Assembly (NCBI GenBank): GCA_019828565.1
Contig: JAHDYR010000012.1
Location: forward strand, 992,001 to 1,056,000
DNA: 64,000 nucleotides
Source of the DNA: Carpediemonas membranifera
Taxonomy: Eukaryota; Fornicata
Direction: 5' to 3'
In this document: positions 19,201 to 29,840 of the stretch, one piece after another
Numbering within the stretch: the first letter of the stretch is position 1
How the letters are laid out: each line of letters begins with the position of its first letter
Made by a program: the position numbers and the translations under genes
Notes under the pieces: generated by a model
Databases searched by the model: none
Seen by the model: the letters and a program-made list of their open reading frames with translations, nothing else
Told to the model about the DNA's origin: nothing

Positions 19201-22200
19201 TCACCACGCCCCCGTGCGTCCAAGCATCGTAGCGTGGTCGACTCCCGAAATGGGCGCCGAGCTGGTCCAGACCCAGACGCACGCGACGCTGTTCGGGAAC
19301 AGACGCACGTACGGCACGATACGGATAGCCGTCGTCTGGGGGTCAACCTGGTGGATGCACGTCTCCTTGATGGCGGTGAGCAGCGATTCCATATCCGACC
19401 ACGGCAGCGTCAGGACGAAGCCCGTTTCACCTGCTTCGACGCGAGACCGGACGACCGCACCGCACACCCTGCTTACCGACTCGAAGAACGACGCCAGTGC
19501 ACGCGTGATCTCGGTCTTTCGGCGCCCCGTACCGACGAGCTTCTCGAACGAGACGCCGTTGAGCAGCTCGCCCCGCAGCTTCAAGGACTCCATCAGCGAG
19601 AGCGTGTTCTTGTAGGGCAGCGCGGACCCGGGAGCGGTAACGGGTGTCCGATTGGGGGACACCCACACCGCGATCTCGGCCATGATCGCCCGCTGGATCT
19701 CGTCCTCAAGAGCCCGGGCGGCCCCGTCGAGGTCAGTCGTCGTCAGCCTCGTCCTCGGGTCGACCAGCTCATACGAGAGCGACTGCGGCTGGACTGTGCT
19801 GCCGGGGATGAAGCCGAGCCGGGCAGCGGCCTCAGGCGACTTGAATAGGGGCGCCCACTTGCGCCGGGATGATAGGTCCCAGTTGAGCTTCCAGGGTCGG
19901 GCCTCGTCCTGTGTGTTGGCCCACATGTTGGTGTGGTCGAAGACGGTGTGGACTGCCACCATCGGGCACGCCTCGTCGGTCAGGTCGTAGATGACGCCCG
20001 AGCAGGCGTTGATGAGGACCGCACCCGAGAGCCCGCCGTCTTTGTCGAGCAGCAACACATAAGAGGAGTCGCCCTCGGGAATGGCGTGGCCCTGCACGAT
20101 GAACGCCGTCCTGCCGACATATAGGAGGTATGACTGCAGTAACAGAGCGTGCTCTTCCCAGTCGCCCGCACCGACCTCCATGAACTGCTCGGCGTTGAGC
20201 CACAGGTCGACGGACCCGTCAAAGGCGGAGGCGTCCTCGAGGAACGGCACGTTGGAGACGTACCGCACCAGCGAGGCGAGGTAGAAGGCCTGGCCGCTGT
20301 GTGCCAGGCGGTTGTGATCCTTCCTCGGCTTGAGCTGCCCCTCAGTCGGGTGTGTTGTGACGACTCGGGCCGAATTGTCATCGCCCGCCTGCATCTCGAG
20401 CCGCTCGACGTAGTCAACGATGTTGCTGTCCAGCTGAGGGGGCGGGGCGAGAGGCGCGACGTAACGGCATGCCAGGACGCTGAAGCCCTCGATGTCGGTG
20501 TTGAATGGGCCGAAGTCGCGGTCGGGGAAGCGCCTCTCGAGCCCGTCAGCCCACTTCTCGGCGAACTCAACGAGCTCGCTACTGTCCTTGCTGGCGCCCA
20601 CGGCGGTGTTGTCCTCGATGAAGGGAAGCATCGGGTCAAACGTCACGAACAGCTCAACCTTGGGGACGGCCAGCTTCTTGTTGACAGTCTGCAAGCCGTA
20701 GCCAGCGAAGGCTGTGGGAACATGGAGCTCGAACGTCCCCGACACGCATCCGTTCATCACTACCATACCCGCGGGCACCACCACGGAGCCCAGGAAGCGG
20801 GGCTCATAGTGCAGGTTGACGTGCGTCTCGGCCAGTCGGGTGTCGCTGCTGTCATGGATTTCGAGCTCGTCAAATAGGGAGATCACGATAGGGGACCTCA
20901 AGGCGCTGCAGTACTCCGCCGTGAAGCCGTCGGGCGGGGCGGTGCACTCCATGCGCAACTCCTCGTTCCACATGGCCTGCCGGTCGACGCTGACGACCGT
21001 CGGCGTGCGAGCCATATGCTCGGCCATGCCCGTGGACACCCGCACGAATGGCGTCACGTGGCCCTCACCCGTCCTGAACGGCAGGTCGCTCGCCTTGTTG
21101 ACGCGGACGACCAGTGCCGACGAGCGCGGCACCCGGGCAGGCTCCCGCTTGCGGGGCACTGGGAACAGCGGCCGGCGGGGTCCTGCCCATGCCATGGCCT
21201 GCTGCCGAAGGGATGCCCAGTCGAGGGGGGTCTGGTGGGTCAGGATCGTGTCGATGGCCGGTACCCGCCGCTTGCGGTAGCGCTGGAGGAGGGCGTGCTG
21301 CCGTACCCGCTCAGCAAGGGTCGCGGGTGTCTCAACCACCGAGTCCCGTCTGGGCGTGGCCGGGACGCTGATGGCGCCGTGATGCCCCTTCCGCGGCCGT
21401 TTCTGGACGGCAGGCTTCAGCACGGCGTCCGCCTGGGTCAGCGCGCGCCGGGCATTGAATGGGTTGAGCACGTCGACGTCCTCGGGTGCGGGTCCTGCCT
21501 TGGTGGGGACGAACGGATGCAGCGTCGTGGGGGGCGCCCCTGACCATGTGACGAGGTACGTCAGCGTCCCGGCGACCTTGGCGTCCGAGAACTCGACCGT
21601 GTTCGTCTGGTTCGACTCTGGGACCATCAACGGGATGGGGGCGCTCGTGTAGGCCGTCATCCGCGACACCAGCTTGGAGAACGGCACCGAGTGATCCGTC
21701 GACAGCTGCAGCCGGACAGACACGTGCGGCATCGACCGCACGTCCAGGCTGACGGCGTCATTCCACGCGGCGTACGGCAGCTCACCCCTGTGGCCCCAGG
21801 AGACTGGCCGGGTGGGCGTCACGGCGACCTCCTCCGTGTTGACGAAGAGACGGAGACCAGCCCGCCTGTTGTCGAGGGAGGGGATGACCGCGCCATCTGA
21901 GGCGATGGGTGCGTCGGTGCTGGTAAAAATCAGGGCCCATGACCGGAAGCGGTCTCGACGCCACGTCTCGTCGACGGCCGCCAGGATGTCTTCGTTGCTG
22001 ACGACGCCGCTCGACGGTACGGACAGGCCGAGGTGCGCCATGACGCGTCTGACAAGCATGCCAACCTCGCCGTCGTCGCCGGCGGTGTGGTGCGACAGGA
22101 TGTCAACATAGCGGGATTGCAGCACGCCGATATCTGCCAACAGACGGCGCTCAAAGTTCTCAACACGGTCCTCGTCGAACGTCTTGGTGACGTATACGGA

Positions 22201-22794
22201 GACCGAGAGCGTCCCGTTGGCCCTGAGCCGGTCGACCCGATCCCATGCCCTCTCGAACCCGGCCTTCAGCTCGCAGATCTTCCGCATCACATCTAGCTTC
22301 TGCTCTATACGCCTAATCTGGTCTGTGGCATGCTGTAGCTCAGCCAGTATCGTCGGGTCCTCCACAGGCTGGGCGACTTTGACGGCGTCCTCGGCATACG
22401 TCAGCTCGCTCATCAGCGTCAGAAGCCGGGCCGTGTACAGCTTGTACTCAGAGTGGAGGTCGCACGCAAGCTGCTGGACAGGCGTCAGGCCCGGGAGCCG
22501 GCTGAACTCGACCTTGAGGGGGATGATTTCGAGCTCGGAATACTGAACGCCGACAGTATCAAGCGGATTGATCTCTCTGTCACTGGTCTGCTTCTTTCGT
22601 TGCTTTGCTATCGTTAGGGAGATTGGGAGCTGCGCTGGAGGCACAGAGCGGCTACGGCGGACGCCGACCTCGTCAGCAAACGCAGGCTGCCAATCGGTGA
22701 GCTCTCCTGAAGTGTTCTTGCTCAATGCAGGTATTCTATACAATATGGGCTGCAGCCACGATGCCCTGTCTCCGTTCTCAACCTGCCCCCTCAT
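19201..22794 (-). CDS. CC2D2A: CC2D2A-like ciliary transition-zone protein
   Basis: A 1,197-residue protein. CC2D2A (MKS6) is part of the MKS module at the base of cilia and flagella. Order: basic N-terminus, a helical/coiled region (about 100-220), a beta-rich mid region, a C2 domain (about 560-720; LVVRVNKASDLPFR, EELRMECTA), then a conserved C-terminal region with DLWLNAEQFMEVGAGDWEEH near 880-900. From memory, that motif and the following VGRTAFIVQGHAIPEG and DEARPWKLNWDLS match the degenerate transglutaminase-like part of CC2D2A. Start at 22794 is the first ATG. It supports a flagellated organism. Alternative: another C2/transglutaminase-like ciliary protein (CEP76 type), less likely given the motif match. 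Confidence 0.82.
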   Translation of the reverse strand: MRGQVENGDRASWLQPILYRIPALSKNTSGELTDWQPAFADEVGVRRSRSVPPAQLPISLTIAKQRKKQTSDREINPLDTVGVQYSELEIIPLKVEFSRLPGLTPVQQLACDLHSEYKLYTARLLTLMSELTYAEDAVKVAQPVEDPTILAELQHATDQIRRIEQKLDVMRKICELKAGFERAWDRVDRLRANGTLSVSVYVTKTFDEDRVENFERRLLADIGVLQSRYVDILSHHTAGDDGEVGMLVRRVMAHLGLSVPSSGVVSNEDILAAVDETWRRDRFRSWALIFTSTDAPIASDGAVIPSLDNRRAGLRLFVNTEEVAVTPTRPVSWGHRGELPYAAWNDAVSLDVRSMPHVSVRLQLSTDHSVPFSKLVSRMTAYTSAPIPLMVPESNQTNTVEFSDAKVAGTLTYLVTWSGAPPTTLHPFVPTKAGPAPEDVDVLNPFNARRALTQADAVLKPAVQKRPRKGHHGAISVPATPRRDSVVETPATLAERVRQHALLQRYRKRRVPAIDTILTHQTPLDWASLRQQAMAWAGPRRPLFPVPRKREPARVPRSSALVVRVNKASDLPFRTGEGHVTPFVRVSTGMAEHMARTPTVVSVDRQAMWNEELRMECTAPPDGFTAEYCSALRSPIVISLFDELEIHDSSDTRLAETHVNLHYEPRFLGSVVVPAGMVVMNGCVSGTFELHVPTAFAGYGLQTVNKKLAVPKVELFVTFDPMLPFIEDNTAVGASKDSSELVEFAEKWADGLERRFPDRDFGPFNTDIEGFSVLACRYVAPLAPPPQLDSNIVDYVERLEMQAGDDNSARVVTTHPTEGQLKPRKDHNRLAHSGQAFYLASLVRYVSNVPFLEDASAFDGSVDLWLNAEQFMEVGAGDWEEHALLLQSYLLYVGRTAFIVQGHAIPEGDSSYVLLLDKDGGLSGAVLINACSGVIYDLTDEACPMVAVHTVFDHTNMWANTQDEARPWKLNWDLSSRRKWAPLFKSPEAAARLGFIPGSTVQPQSLSYELVDPRTRLTTTDLDGAARALEDEIQRAIMAEIAVWVSPNRTPVTAPGSALPYKNTLSLMESLKLRGELLNGVSFEKLVGTGRRKTEITRALASFFESVSRVCGAVVRSRVEAGETGFVLTLPWSDMESLLTAIKETCIHQVDPQTTAIRIVPYVRLFPNSVACVWVWTSSAPISGVDHATMLGRTGAW

Positions 22795-23122
22795 GCTCGT
22801 GGTAATATTTCACAAAAGTTTGGGCGACCCAGGCCTCTATCACGGTCGTTCGCCACTGTCGTACGTAATGCCCAGCTGCATTCAGTGAGACTCTGTGGGC
22901 TTGGTGTCGGTTTCGGCTGATATTGCCGGTACGATTTCATGGTTTCAACATCCAGAATTTGAAAGATGCCCAACCTTGTGCTTGTGGACGGCCACTGAGC
23001 TCAGCCATGCCCCTTCTCGCGGCCTGATTTTGCGATTCAAAATTCTTCATGCTGAACCTACACACGCTGAACCTACATTCAGGCAACAATTCAGCCTGGA
23101 GATCAAATAGCACAGAATATCA
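22795..23122. other. Intergenic region between divergent genes CC2D2A and ZnT
   Basis: A 328-nt divergent promoter region. It contains a tandem 13-nt duplication (CTGAACCTACA near 23052-23078, separated by CACG). I see no gene or known promoter element. Confidence 0.45.
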
Positions 23123-24406
23123 ATGGGACACTCACATAGTCACGATCATAGCCATGCTACTGTCTCTGATAAGCCCTGGTTCAAGGATCTTAACGTCTAC
23201 CGCTGCATGACGATGGTCGTCCTGACAGGGACCTTCATGCTGGCCGAGGTGATGGTAGGAGCCATCTGTGGCTCCCTTGCCCTCCTTGCCGACGGATTCC
23301 ACATGTTCTCCGACCTTTTCGCCCTCATCATCGGGCTTATCTCCATCGTCATTTCCAAGAAGACCCGCACACCAAAGTACACATTCGGGTTCTCCCGCAT
23401 GGACGTTGTTGGCGGCTTCTTTAACGCCATCATGGTTATCGCGCTCATTTTCTCCCTCGTCATCGAGTGCGTCGAGCGCGTCCTTGAGCCCAGCGCCATT
23501 GAGTATCCCTGGCTCATTCTCAGCGTCGCCGTGGCTGGCCTGCTGGTTAACATCCTCGGCCTCTTTATCTTCCACGACCACGGCCATTCACACGGCCATT
23601 CCCATGGCCACAAGCACGAGGAGGAGGAGCACGAGCACGAGCACGAGCCCCAGGAGATGGATGCTGCCGCGGCACCCCCGTCTGTCGAGCTGACTAAGGC
23701 GGAGAAGAAGCTCCTCAAGAAGCGTGCCAAGGGCGGCCACAGCCAAGCCGTGCGGGGGATGTTCCTGCACATCCTGGGCGACTTCCTCGGCTCTATCGCC
23801 GCTATTGTCTCTGGCCTGACGATGACGATCTTCAGTGGCGCCTGGTGGACGGTCTATGTCGATCTCACGCTGACCCTGCTGATCATCGCGATCCTGCTCA
23901 GGTCGGCAATTCCCATGCTGCTCAAGATGATGCGCATCCTCCTCCAGCGCGTCCCCGGTTTCGTCCAACTCGAGGCGCTTGAGGCAGAGCTCAAGGCGCT
24001 CGACTCCGTCCGCGCGTACCATGATCTTCACGTGTGGCAGCTTGCGGGCGAGAAGGTCGTGGGCACTGTTCACGTCATCCTGACCGGCGAGGAGCCCGAC
24101 ACCGACATCCCTGAGCGGGTGAAGGACATCAAGCGCATCTTCCACAAGCATGGCGTGCACGCGGTCACGATTCAGCCCGAGTTCATGCTTGACATAATCG
24201 ACAACAGTGACGCATACTGCCAGTTGACCCTCGACTGCCACTACCAGGCGGGTATGTGTTGTCCCGGCACGATGCGCCCCGTCCATATTGGGTCGGGCGA
24301 GTGCCACTGTAACAGTCCGTGCAAGTCGATGCAGCGGCCCCTTGTGCAGCAGGAGACCGAGGAGGACGACATGGAGGGCCTCGAGCCCGGTGACAATGCG
24401 GTCTAG
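23123..24406 (+). CDS. Zinc transporter of the cation diffusion facilitator family (ZnT/SLC30)
   Basis: A 427-residue antiporter moving Zn2+ out of the cytosol into organelles or out of the cell. About six transmembrane segments are seen. The transport-site motifs are intact: HMFSD (His60, Asp64) in TM2 and HILGD (His216, Asp220) in TM5. A His-rich cytosolic loop (about 151-175, repeated HGHS and EHEHE) separates TM4 and TM5, and the N-terminus is also His-rich (GHSHSHDHSH). The C-terminal ferredoxin-like domain has DLHVWQLAGEKVV. A Cys-rich tail (CHYQAGMCCPG, CHCNSPC) is unusual and may bind metal. The HxxxD (not DxxxD) pattern predicts Zn selectivity. TAGATATAAAAC at the stop suggests a TAAA-type poly(A) signal. 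Confidence 0.93.
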   Translation: MGHSHSHDHSHATVSDKPWFKDLNVYRCMTMVVLTGTFMLAEVMVGAICGSLALLADGFHMFSDLFALIIGLISIVISKKTRTPKYTFGFSRMDVVGGFFNAIMVIALIFSLVIECVERVLEPSAIEYPWLILSVAVAGLLVNILGLFIFHDHGHSHGHSHGHKHEEEEHEHEHEPQEMDAAAAPPSVELTKAEKKLLKKRAKGGHSQAVRGMFLHILGDFLGSIAAIVSGLTMTIFSGAWWTVYVDLTLTLLIIAILLRSAIPMLLKMMRILLQRVPGFVQLEALEAELKALDSVRAYHDLHVWQLAGEKVVGTVHVILTGEEPDTDIPERVKDIKRIFHKHGVHAVTIQPEFMLDIIDNSDAYCQLTLDCHYQAGMCCPGTMRPVHIGSGECHCNSPCKSMQRPLVQQETEEDDMEGLEPGDNAV

Positions 24407-24434
24407 ATATAAAACGGATTATTGAATACGATCT

Positions 24435-27125
24435 TTACACGGCGATGCGGCCGATCTTCTCGCCGAGGCAGACGGCGAGTCCCTGCACCTTCGTACGGAC
24501 CCGAACGACGCCCTCCATCTTGTTGGTAACGTCGTTCCGCTGACACGAGACGTTAAGAAGGGCCTGCTCGTTGAAGACGGAGACGGCGTAGAGGTTTGCA
24601 CAACCGATGGCGTCACTGTAAAGGCTGCTGCGGTTGAGCACGCGTGTGTTCGTCTCCTTGGCGATGCGCTTGATGACGTCCGCGGCGGTGGGGGCCACCA
24701 TGCAGATGTTAATCCTGTTCTCCCACTCGAACGACTGCCACATCGACTTGAAGGCCGACGAGTCGACGTCCGTGGGGGTCAGGAACGAGCTCACGTCCAG
24801 CTGGATGCACGTGGTCGTGTTGACCACGGGCTTGCGACTGGTGTAGCTGATGGCGCCGAACACGACGCCCGCCTCCGTCGCCGTGGCCCGCAGGGACCGC
24901 CGGATCATGGTCGCCTCGTGCGGCCCGAGGGTGGCCGAGATGATGCGGTCGGCGCACCTGATGCCGTTGGTCGGCGTGAGCTCGAGCGTGACGTCCTGCA
25001 CCGTCTCGGACGATCTGTTGAGGAGGACGACCTCGAGTATGACGGTGTACCCCCGGACGGTGACGAACACCTCGGTGTAAATCCGCTCGGACTGGCCCGT
25101 CAGCTGGCGCACGGTGAGGAGCTTGTTCAGATCCATGTCCAGCCCGTCGTCCGTCACATCCGGCGGGATCACTACACCGCCGCCGTTCAGCAGCCGGAAG
25201 GCCGGCGCGGCGTGGGCAGGTACGTGCTCGACCTCGGCCGCTGCGTCGTTGCCCGAGGCCGCGATGAACTCCGTGAACGACTCTGCCGTCGAGTCGAGCA
25301 GCACGCGGGACTGCGCCTCGTTGGGCCTGAGCACGGCGGACAGGGCAATCATCATCTGTCTGCGGGTGTCCTCGCTGTTGGCGGCGGTGTCCTTGATCAT
25401 ACCCGCCATGAGCTTCACCACGCGCACCCTGAGCACCCGGAGCCCCTCGGCGTCGGCGGGCGTGAGGTCCCGTACGGCCAGCAGGTACAGCTTGGCCATG
25501 CAGATCGACACGCTGATGCAGATGAACGCGTTCTTCTTGCTGGTGATGATTGTGCGGATGGCGCTGGGGGCCGCGGTCGTCCGCTGCCGGGTGACGTATT
25601 GCCCTGTGGCGGGGTCCACCACGGTTACTGTGTTGGGCTGGTCCGCGGCGTCGTCCGTCGCGGTGAACACGTCGACCATCTGCCTGAGTGTGTTCTGGGG
25701 TTGGTCGGTGCACGACACGATGAGATATGCCAGCACGCGGAGGACACGGGGCACAGTCACCTTGCCGAGGATGCCGAACAGCCGAGGCACGAGGTCTGCC
25801 TGGGCGGGACGGGTCAGCATGGGGACGTACGTGCGAAGGGTCTCGACGGCGTGCACGGCGACGGCCTTCATGCGGGAGCCAGTCGAGAGGTGCATCAGGA
25901 GGTCGATCGACGTCGGGTGCGCCCTCAGGAGCGGCGTGCGGGTGGCGGCGGCGATGAACGTGTCGAGCAGCGTCGAGATGTACCGCTCGCCGTCCTCGCC
26001 GGGCTTGTCGCTGAGGACGGCGTCCACCTCTGTCCTGAGCGCCACAAGGGTCTCGCCCGCCGTACCCTCGTCTACGATGGCGAACACTAAGACGAAGAGA
26101 CGCTCGCGGACGCGCTGGGAGACGACGCCCTGGGCGAAGAGGGGCATGAACTCCCGTACGGATAGACCCACGGAGTAGCCGCTCTGCAGCAGCGCCTCGA
26201 TGCGGGACAGCGCTGTAACACGGATCAGGTCGCTCGCCCCGCGGTGGGTGAGCACCTGCAGGAGGGCGTTGGCAGCCTGTCGGAGCCAGCCTGTCGTCTG
26301 GCACAGGTCGCAGATGACCTGGGCAATCTCGAAGAGCATGAAGATGCTCGGCTTCTTGTCGGACGCGATGGCGCGGAGGACGGGGAGGACGGTGTGCTCG
26401 CGCTGCTCCGCGGTGGTCTGTTCGTGATTGAAGGCCGTCCGGAGCAGCTTCAGCCGGGCCATTTGGATCGAGTCATCGCCGTGGGCCCAGAGGTGGGCGT
26501 ACTCCTTGGACGTCACCACGGCCAGGGCCAGCTCGGGGAGGCACTCGTTGACGAAATGGAGGGCGCGGTGAACGACGGGGACGGCCGAGTCGTTCTTCAG
26601 GATGCCGTCCATGCACGCGGCCGCCTCCTCGCGGGAGATCAGCGTCTCATCGTTGGGGAAGCGACGGTAGATGGAGTGCATGGCGATGATGGCGCTTTCG
26701 CGGACGTGGGCCTCGGGGCGCTCCTCGTAGCGGAGGGACCGCTTGACATCACCGTACAGGTGCTCCAGGACGTCACGGGCCGGGATGTGGGCGATGGAGC
26801 GGAGTGTAGCGGCTGCGAAGAACTCGTTCTTGCTGCCGATGTCTGCCTGGATCTTGGAGACGATGAGGAGGTAGTCGGCGTACTCCCAGTTCAGGAAAGG
26901 GTAAAGAATCGACATCATCAGCTTCAGGTTCTTGTCGTTGGTGGCATATACGTTCACAGCGACAGAAAGCATGTATTCGTCGGGAATCTCGTGGTTTTCT
27001 AGGAGCATCGCCTGTATCTTACGAAGAGCAACCTTCATGTCATCGGGGTTGTGCTTATCGAAGATAGGCTTGAGATTCTGCAAGGAATCAGAGGCTATAT
27101 GCGTTGTATCGATGCTGATTGTCAT
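24435..27125 (-). CDS. COPB1: Coatomer subunit beta (COPB1)
   Basis: An 896-residue subunit of the COPI coat for Golgi-to-ER vesicles. The N-terminal two thirds is adaptin-like HEAT solenoid (NDKNLKLMMSILYPFLNWEY, SIYRRFPNDE). A coatomer beta C-terminal region starts near 640 (DDGLDMDLNKLLTVRQLTGQ, FVTVRGYTVILEVVLLNRS) and ends with the appendage containing MWQSFEWENRINI and LYAVSVFNEQALLNVSC. Length matches the family (about 950). The stop TAA is inside GTGTAAAG, so the presumed poly(A) motif overlaps it. It is convergent with the ZnT gene, leaving only 28 nt between the two stops. Confidence 0.93.
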   Translation of the reverse strand: MTISIDTTHIASDSLQNLKPIFDKHNPDDMKVALRKIQAMLLENHEIPDEYMLSVAVNVYATNDKNLKLMMSILYPFLNWEYADYLLIVSKIQADIGSKNEFFAAATLRSIAHIPARDVLEHLYGDVKRSLRYEERPEAHVRESAIIAMHSIYRRFPNDETLISREEAAACMDGILKNDSAVPVVHRALHFVNECLPELALAVVTSKEYAHLWAHGDDSIQMARLKLLRTAFNHEQTTAEQREHTVLPVLRAIASDKKPSIFMLFEIAQVICDLCQTTGWLRQAANALLQVLTHRGASDLIRVTALSRIEALLQSGYSVGLSVREFMPLFAQGVVSQRVRERLFVLVFAIVDEGTAGETLVALRTEVDAVLSDKPGEDGERYISTLLDTFIAAATRTPLLRAHPTSIDLLMHLSTGSRMKAVAVHAVETLRTYVPMLTRPAQADLVPRLFGILGKVTVPRVLRVLAYLIVSCTDQPQNTLRQMVDVFTATDDAADQPNTVTVVDPATGQYVTRQRTTAAPSAIRTIITSKKNAFICISVSICMAKLYLLAVRDLTPADAEGLRVLRVRVVKLMAGMIKDTAANSEDTRRQMMIALSAVLRPNEAQSRVLLDSTAESFTEFIAASGNDAAAEVEHVPAHAAPAFRLLNGGGVVIPPDVTDDGLDMDLNKLLTVRQLTGQSERIYTEVFVTVRGYTVILEVVLLNRSSETVQDVTLELTPTNGIRCADRIISATLGPHEATMIRRSLRATATEAGVVFGAISYTSRKPVVNTTTCIQLDVSSFLTPTDVDSSAFKSMWQSFEWENRINICMVAPTAADVIKRIAKETNTRVLNRSSLYSDAIGCANLYAVSVFNEQALLNVSCQRNDVTNKMEGVVRVRTKVQGLAVCLGEKIGRIAV

Positions 27126-27200
27126 TATACGCCGCTAATGTCGTGTTGAACATTTTTTCATGCAAAAGAGTAAAGAACCTTGCACCGGTGTTTACACAGC

Positions 27201-29580
27201 TCACATGTCGACATCGCTCTTGTCGAATGTACGGACGCGCTCGTCGAACTCCGCGAAGAACTCATCGAGGGTCAGGAGGTCGCCCTTGCTCGCCTTCTTG
27301 GCACCGCGGCGGCGAACCATGAAGCTGATCTTCCCGGACTCCGCGTAGTCCTTGAGCTCGTCGTAGCCATAGACGAGGACGTAGTTGAAGCGGTCCTTGG
27401 CGACGGCGCGGAGCCTGCCCATGAGGGGGTTGACGGACTCGTCGACTGAGTACATCACGCGGTGGCGCAGCATCGTCTCCTTCAGGCTCGCGGTGGCGGC
27501 CTCGACGACGGCCTGGCGCCTGTCGGTCTCCATGCGGCGGACCTCGGCGCGGTCCTCGGCGGAGAGGTCGGCGATGGTCTTACCGGCGTACTTGAAGCCG
27601 TCGACCTTGGAGAGCTCGACGAGGGCGGCGGAGATGTCCTCGTCGGAATCACCGTAGACGGCGGGGCAGGGCAACATGACGACCTGGCGGGGAGAGAGCC
27701 ACAGCGGCCAGGCGCCCTTGTACTTCTCGATGAGCATCGACATCATCCGCTCGATCGACCCGCAGATGGCGCGGTGGATCATGACGGGGCGGGCCTCGCC
27801 CTCGCGGAGCCCATCGGCCTTGTTCTCCATGTCCTCGCGCTTCTTGGTGCCAAGCTCGGGCGTCTTGTAGCGGAGGTCGAACCGCTCGGGCAGCTGGAAG
27901 TCGAGCTGCACAGTGGCGCACTGCACCTCCCGGTCGAGCACGTCGATCGTCTTGATGTCGATCTTGGGGCCGTAGAAGGCACCATCCCCCTCCGCGATCT
28001 TGTAGTTGCCCTTGCCGCACGCCTTGTCGAGGGCGGCGCGGAGCTTCGTCTCGGCCATCTCCCAGGTCTCGACCGACCCCATGGCCTTGGCGGGGCGGGT
28101 AGAGAAGTGGAACTGGTACGGGATGCCGAAGACGTCGTCATAGAGGTAGCGGACGAAGGAGAGCACCCGGAAGATCTCGTCCTCGATCTGGTCGGGCGTG
28201 CAGTAGATGTGGCCATCGTCCTGGTGGAACATGCGGACCCGGGACAGCCCGGACAGTGCGCCGGACGCCTCGTTGCGGTGGAGGGTGCCGAAGTCAGCAA
28301 ACCGCAGGGGCAGCTGGCGGTAGGACCGGGACTCGTGCCTGAACATGAGGCAGTGGGCGGGGCTGTGTGAGGGTGGGGGTGGGGACAAACCAGTTCATGG
28401 GCTTCAGGGCGAACTGCGTCTGGTCGACGTCGAGGGAGAACATGTCCTCCTGGTAGTGCGCCCAGTGGCCGCTCGTCTTCCAGAGGTCGACGTTGTACAT
28501 GAGCGGCGTCTTCACGATGTCGTAGCCGCGCAGGAAGCACTCGCTCTTCATGAGCTCCTCCATCTTGTTGTAGATATGGGCGCCGAGCTTGGTGAAGAAC
28601 GCGGAGCCGGGGGAGTACTCGTGGAAGAAGAAGAGGCCCTGCGTGCGGCCGATCAGGCGGTGGTCGTTCTTCTCGGCGTCGGCCTTCTTTTTGAGCCAGG
28701 CCTTGAGGTCCTTCTCGGTCGGCTTGGTCATCCCGTAGACGCGTTGGAGGGAGACGTTCTTCTGGTCGCCCTTGAAGTAGGCCTGGGAGGCGGACTCGAT
28801 GTGGAAGGCGCCGATGAGGTTGGTGTTGGGGAGGTGGGGACCGCGGCAGAAGTCGACGAAGTCGCCGCACTTGTAGATCGAGCACGTCTCGCCCTCGGCC
28901 ACCTTCTCGCTGATGAGCTCGCACTTCAGGTTGTTCTCCTTGAACAGCTCAAGGGCACGGATCTTGGGGACGTCCAGGCGCTCGAAGGCGTGGCCGACGT
29001 TGCCGCGCTTCTCGACGGGGTTCTGGGCAAACTTGAGGCAAGCGTCAGCGATCGACTGGAGGGACTCCTCGGAGGAGGACACCGTCTTGCCCTCGATGCG
29101 GGCGTCGTAGAAGAAGCCAGCCTGCATGTGCTTGGACTTCTCGAGGGCGGGACCGTGGGTGAGCTTGGCCTCGTACATCGTCTCCATGACGGAGCCCAGC
29201 ACGTGGGCTGAGGAGTGCAGGAACACCTCGAGGCCCTCATCGGACTCGAGGGTCAGGTATTCAATGCGGCAGTTCTCGGCGATGGGGAGGCCGGCGTCGC
29301 GGACAAAAGGAGTGGCAGTGACATCACGAATGGCGGCAACGTTGTAGTTCTTCGTCTTCTTATCACGGATGATTTTGGGGGAGATCTGAGTGAACAGCTT
29401 CTGCTTGTTGCCCTCGGGGCCTACTTCCTGGTTGAGAAGATCAATGAAGGACAGCTTGCTGCTGACCTTGAGAGTGAATTCCTCCTCACCAGAGACTACC
29501 ACACATTCTACTTCCTTATCGGCAACTTCACGACCAAACTCCTTCTGGAGATCAGCCCAAACCGCGGCACGGATGCTCAT
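27201..29580 (-). CDS. TARS1: Threonyl-tRNA synthetase, cytosolic (one intron)
   Basis: Exons 29580-28391 and 28362-27201 give 783 residues. Order: TGS domain (about 20-90), editing/SAD domain with HSSAHVLGSVME near 121 and CRGPHLPNTNLI near 238, then the class II core. The splice rebuilds ALKPMNC|PAHCLMFRHESRSYR; the family consensus is MNCPGH, so one Gly is Ala here. Motif 2 (RHESRSYRQLPLRFADF) and the zinc/threonine-binding region follow, then motif 3 (HRAICGSIERMMSMLIE) and the anticodon-binding domain (WLSPRQVVMLP). The start at 29580 is the first ATG. The stop is followed by GTGTAAAC. Confidence 0.95.
28363..28390 (-). other. Spliceosomal intron, 28 nt, in threonyl-tRNA synthetase
   Basis: Begins GTTTGT and ends CTCACACAG on the minus strand, phase 2. 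It interrupts the Cys codon of MNC in the catalytic core. Read through, it shifts the frame and destroys the enzyme, so it must be removed. Confidence 0.92.
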
Positions 29581-29840
29581 GCTTCTGTTCTGTTGCAGAA
29601 AAAACTTTTCGCAAGCACCCTAGTTGCACCAGATGCAGCAGGTTGCAGCCTTGTAGCGCCGTTTGGGCGAGTGGGAGGACATATTTGACACCATATACCA
29701 CTTTTAGTCATTTTGACCCAAGCTCACCTCACTATCTGAATCATCTCATTGCCACATCAGCACCTGATGAACCGAGAACGTCCAACAGGACGGTAAATGA
29801 GTGATTTATGAACGATTCCTACTAGTAAACATAATAAGCG

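Noticed and set aside
27201-29580. Threonyl-tRNA synthetase as a frameshifted pseudogene
   Set aside because: The apparent break is exactly removed by a GT-AG segment of 28 nt that restores the conserved MNCPAH motif, and the same style of segment occurs in five other genes.
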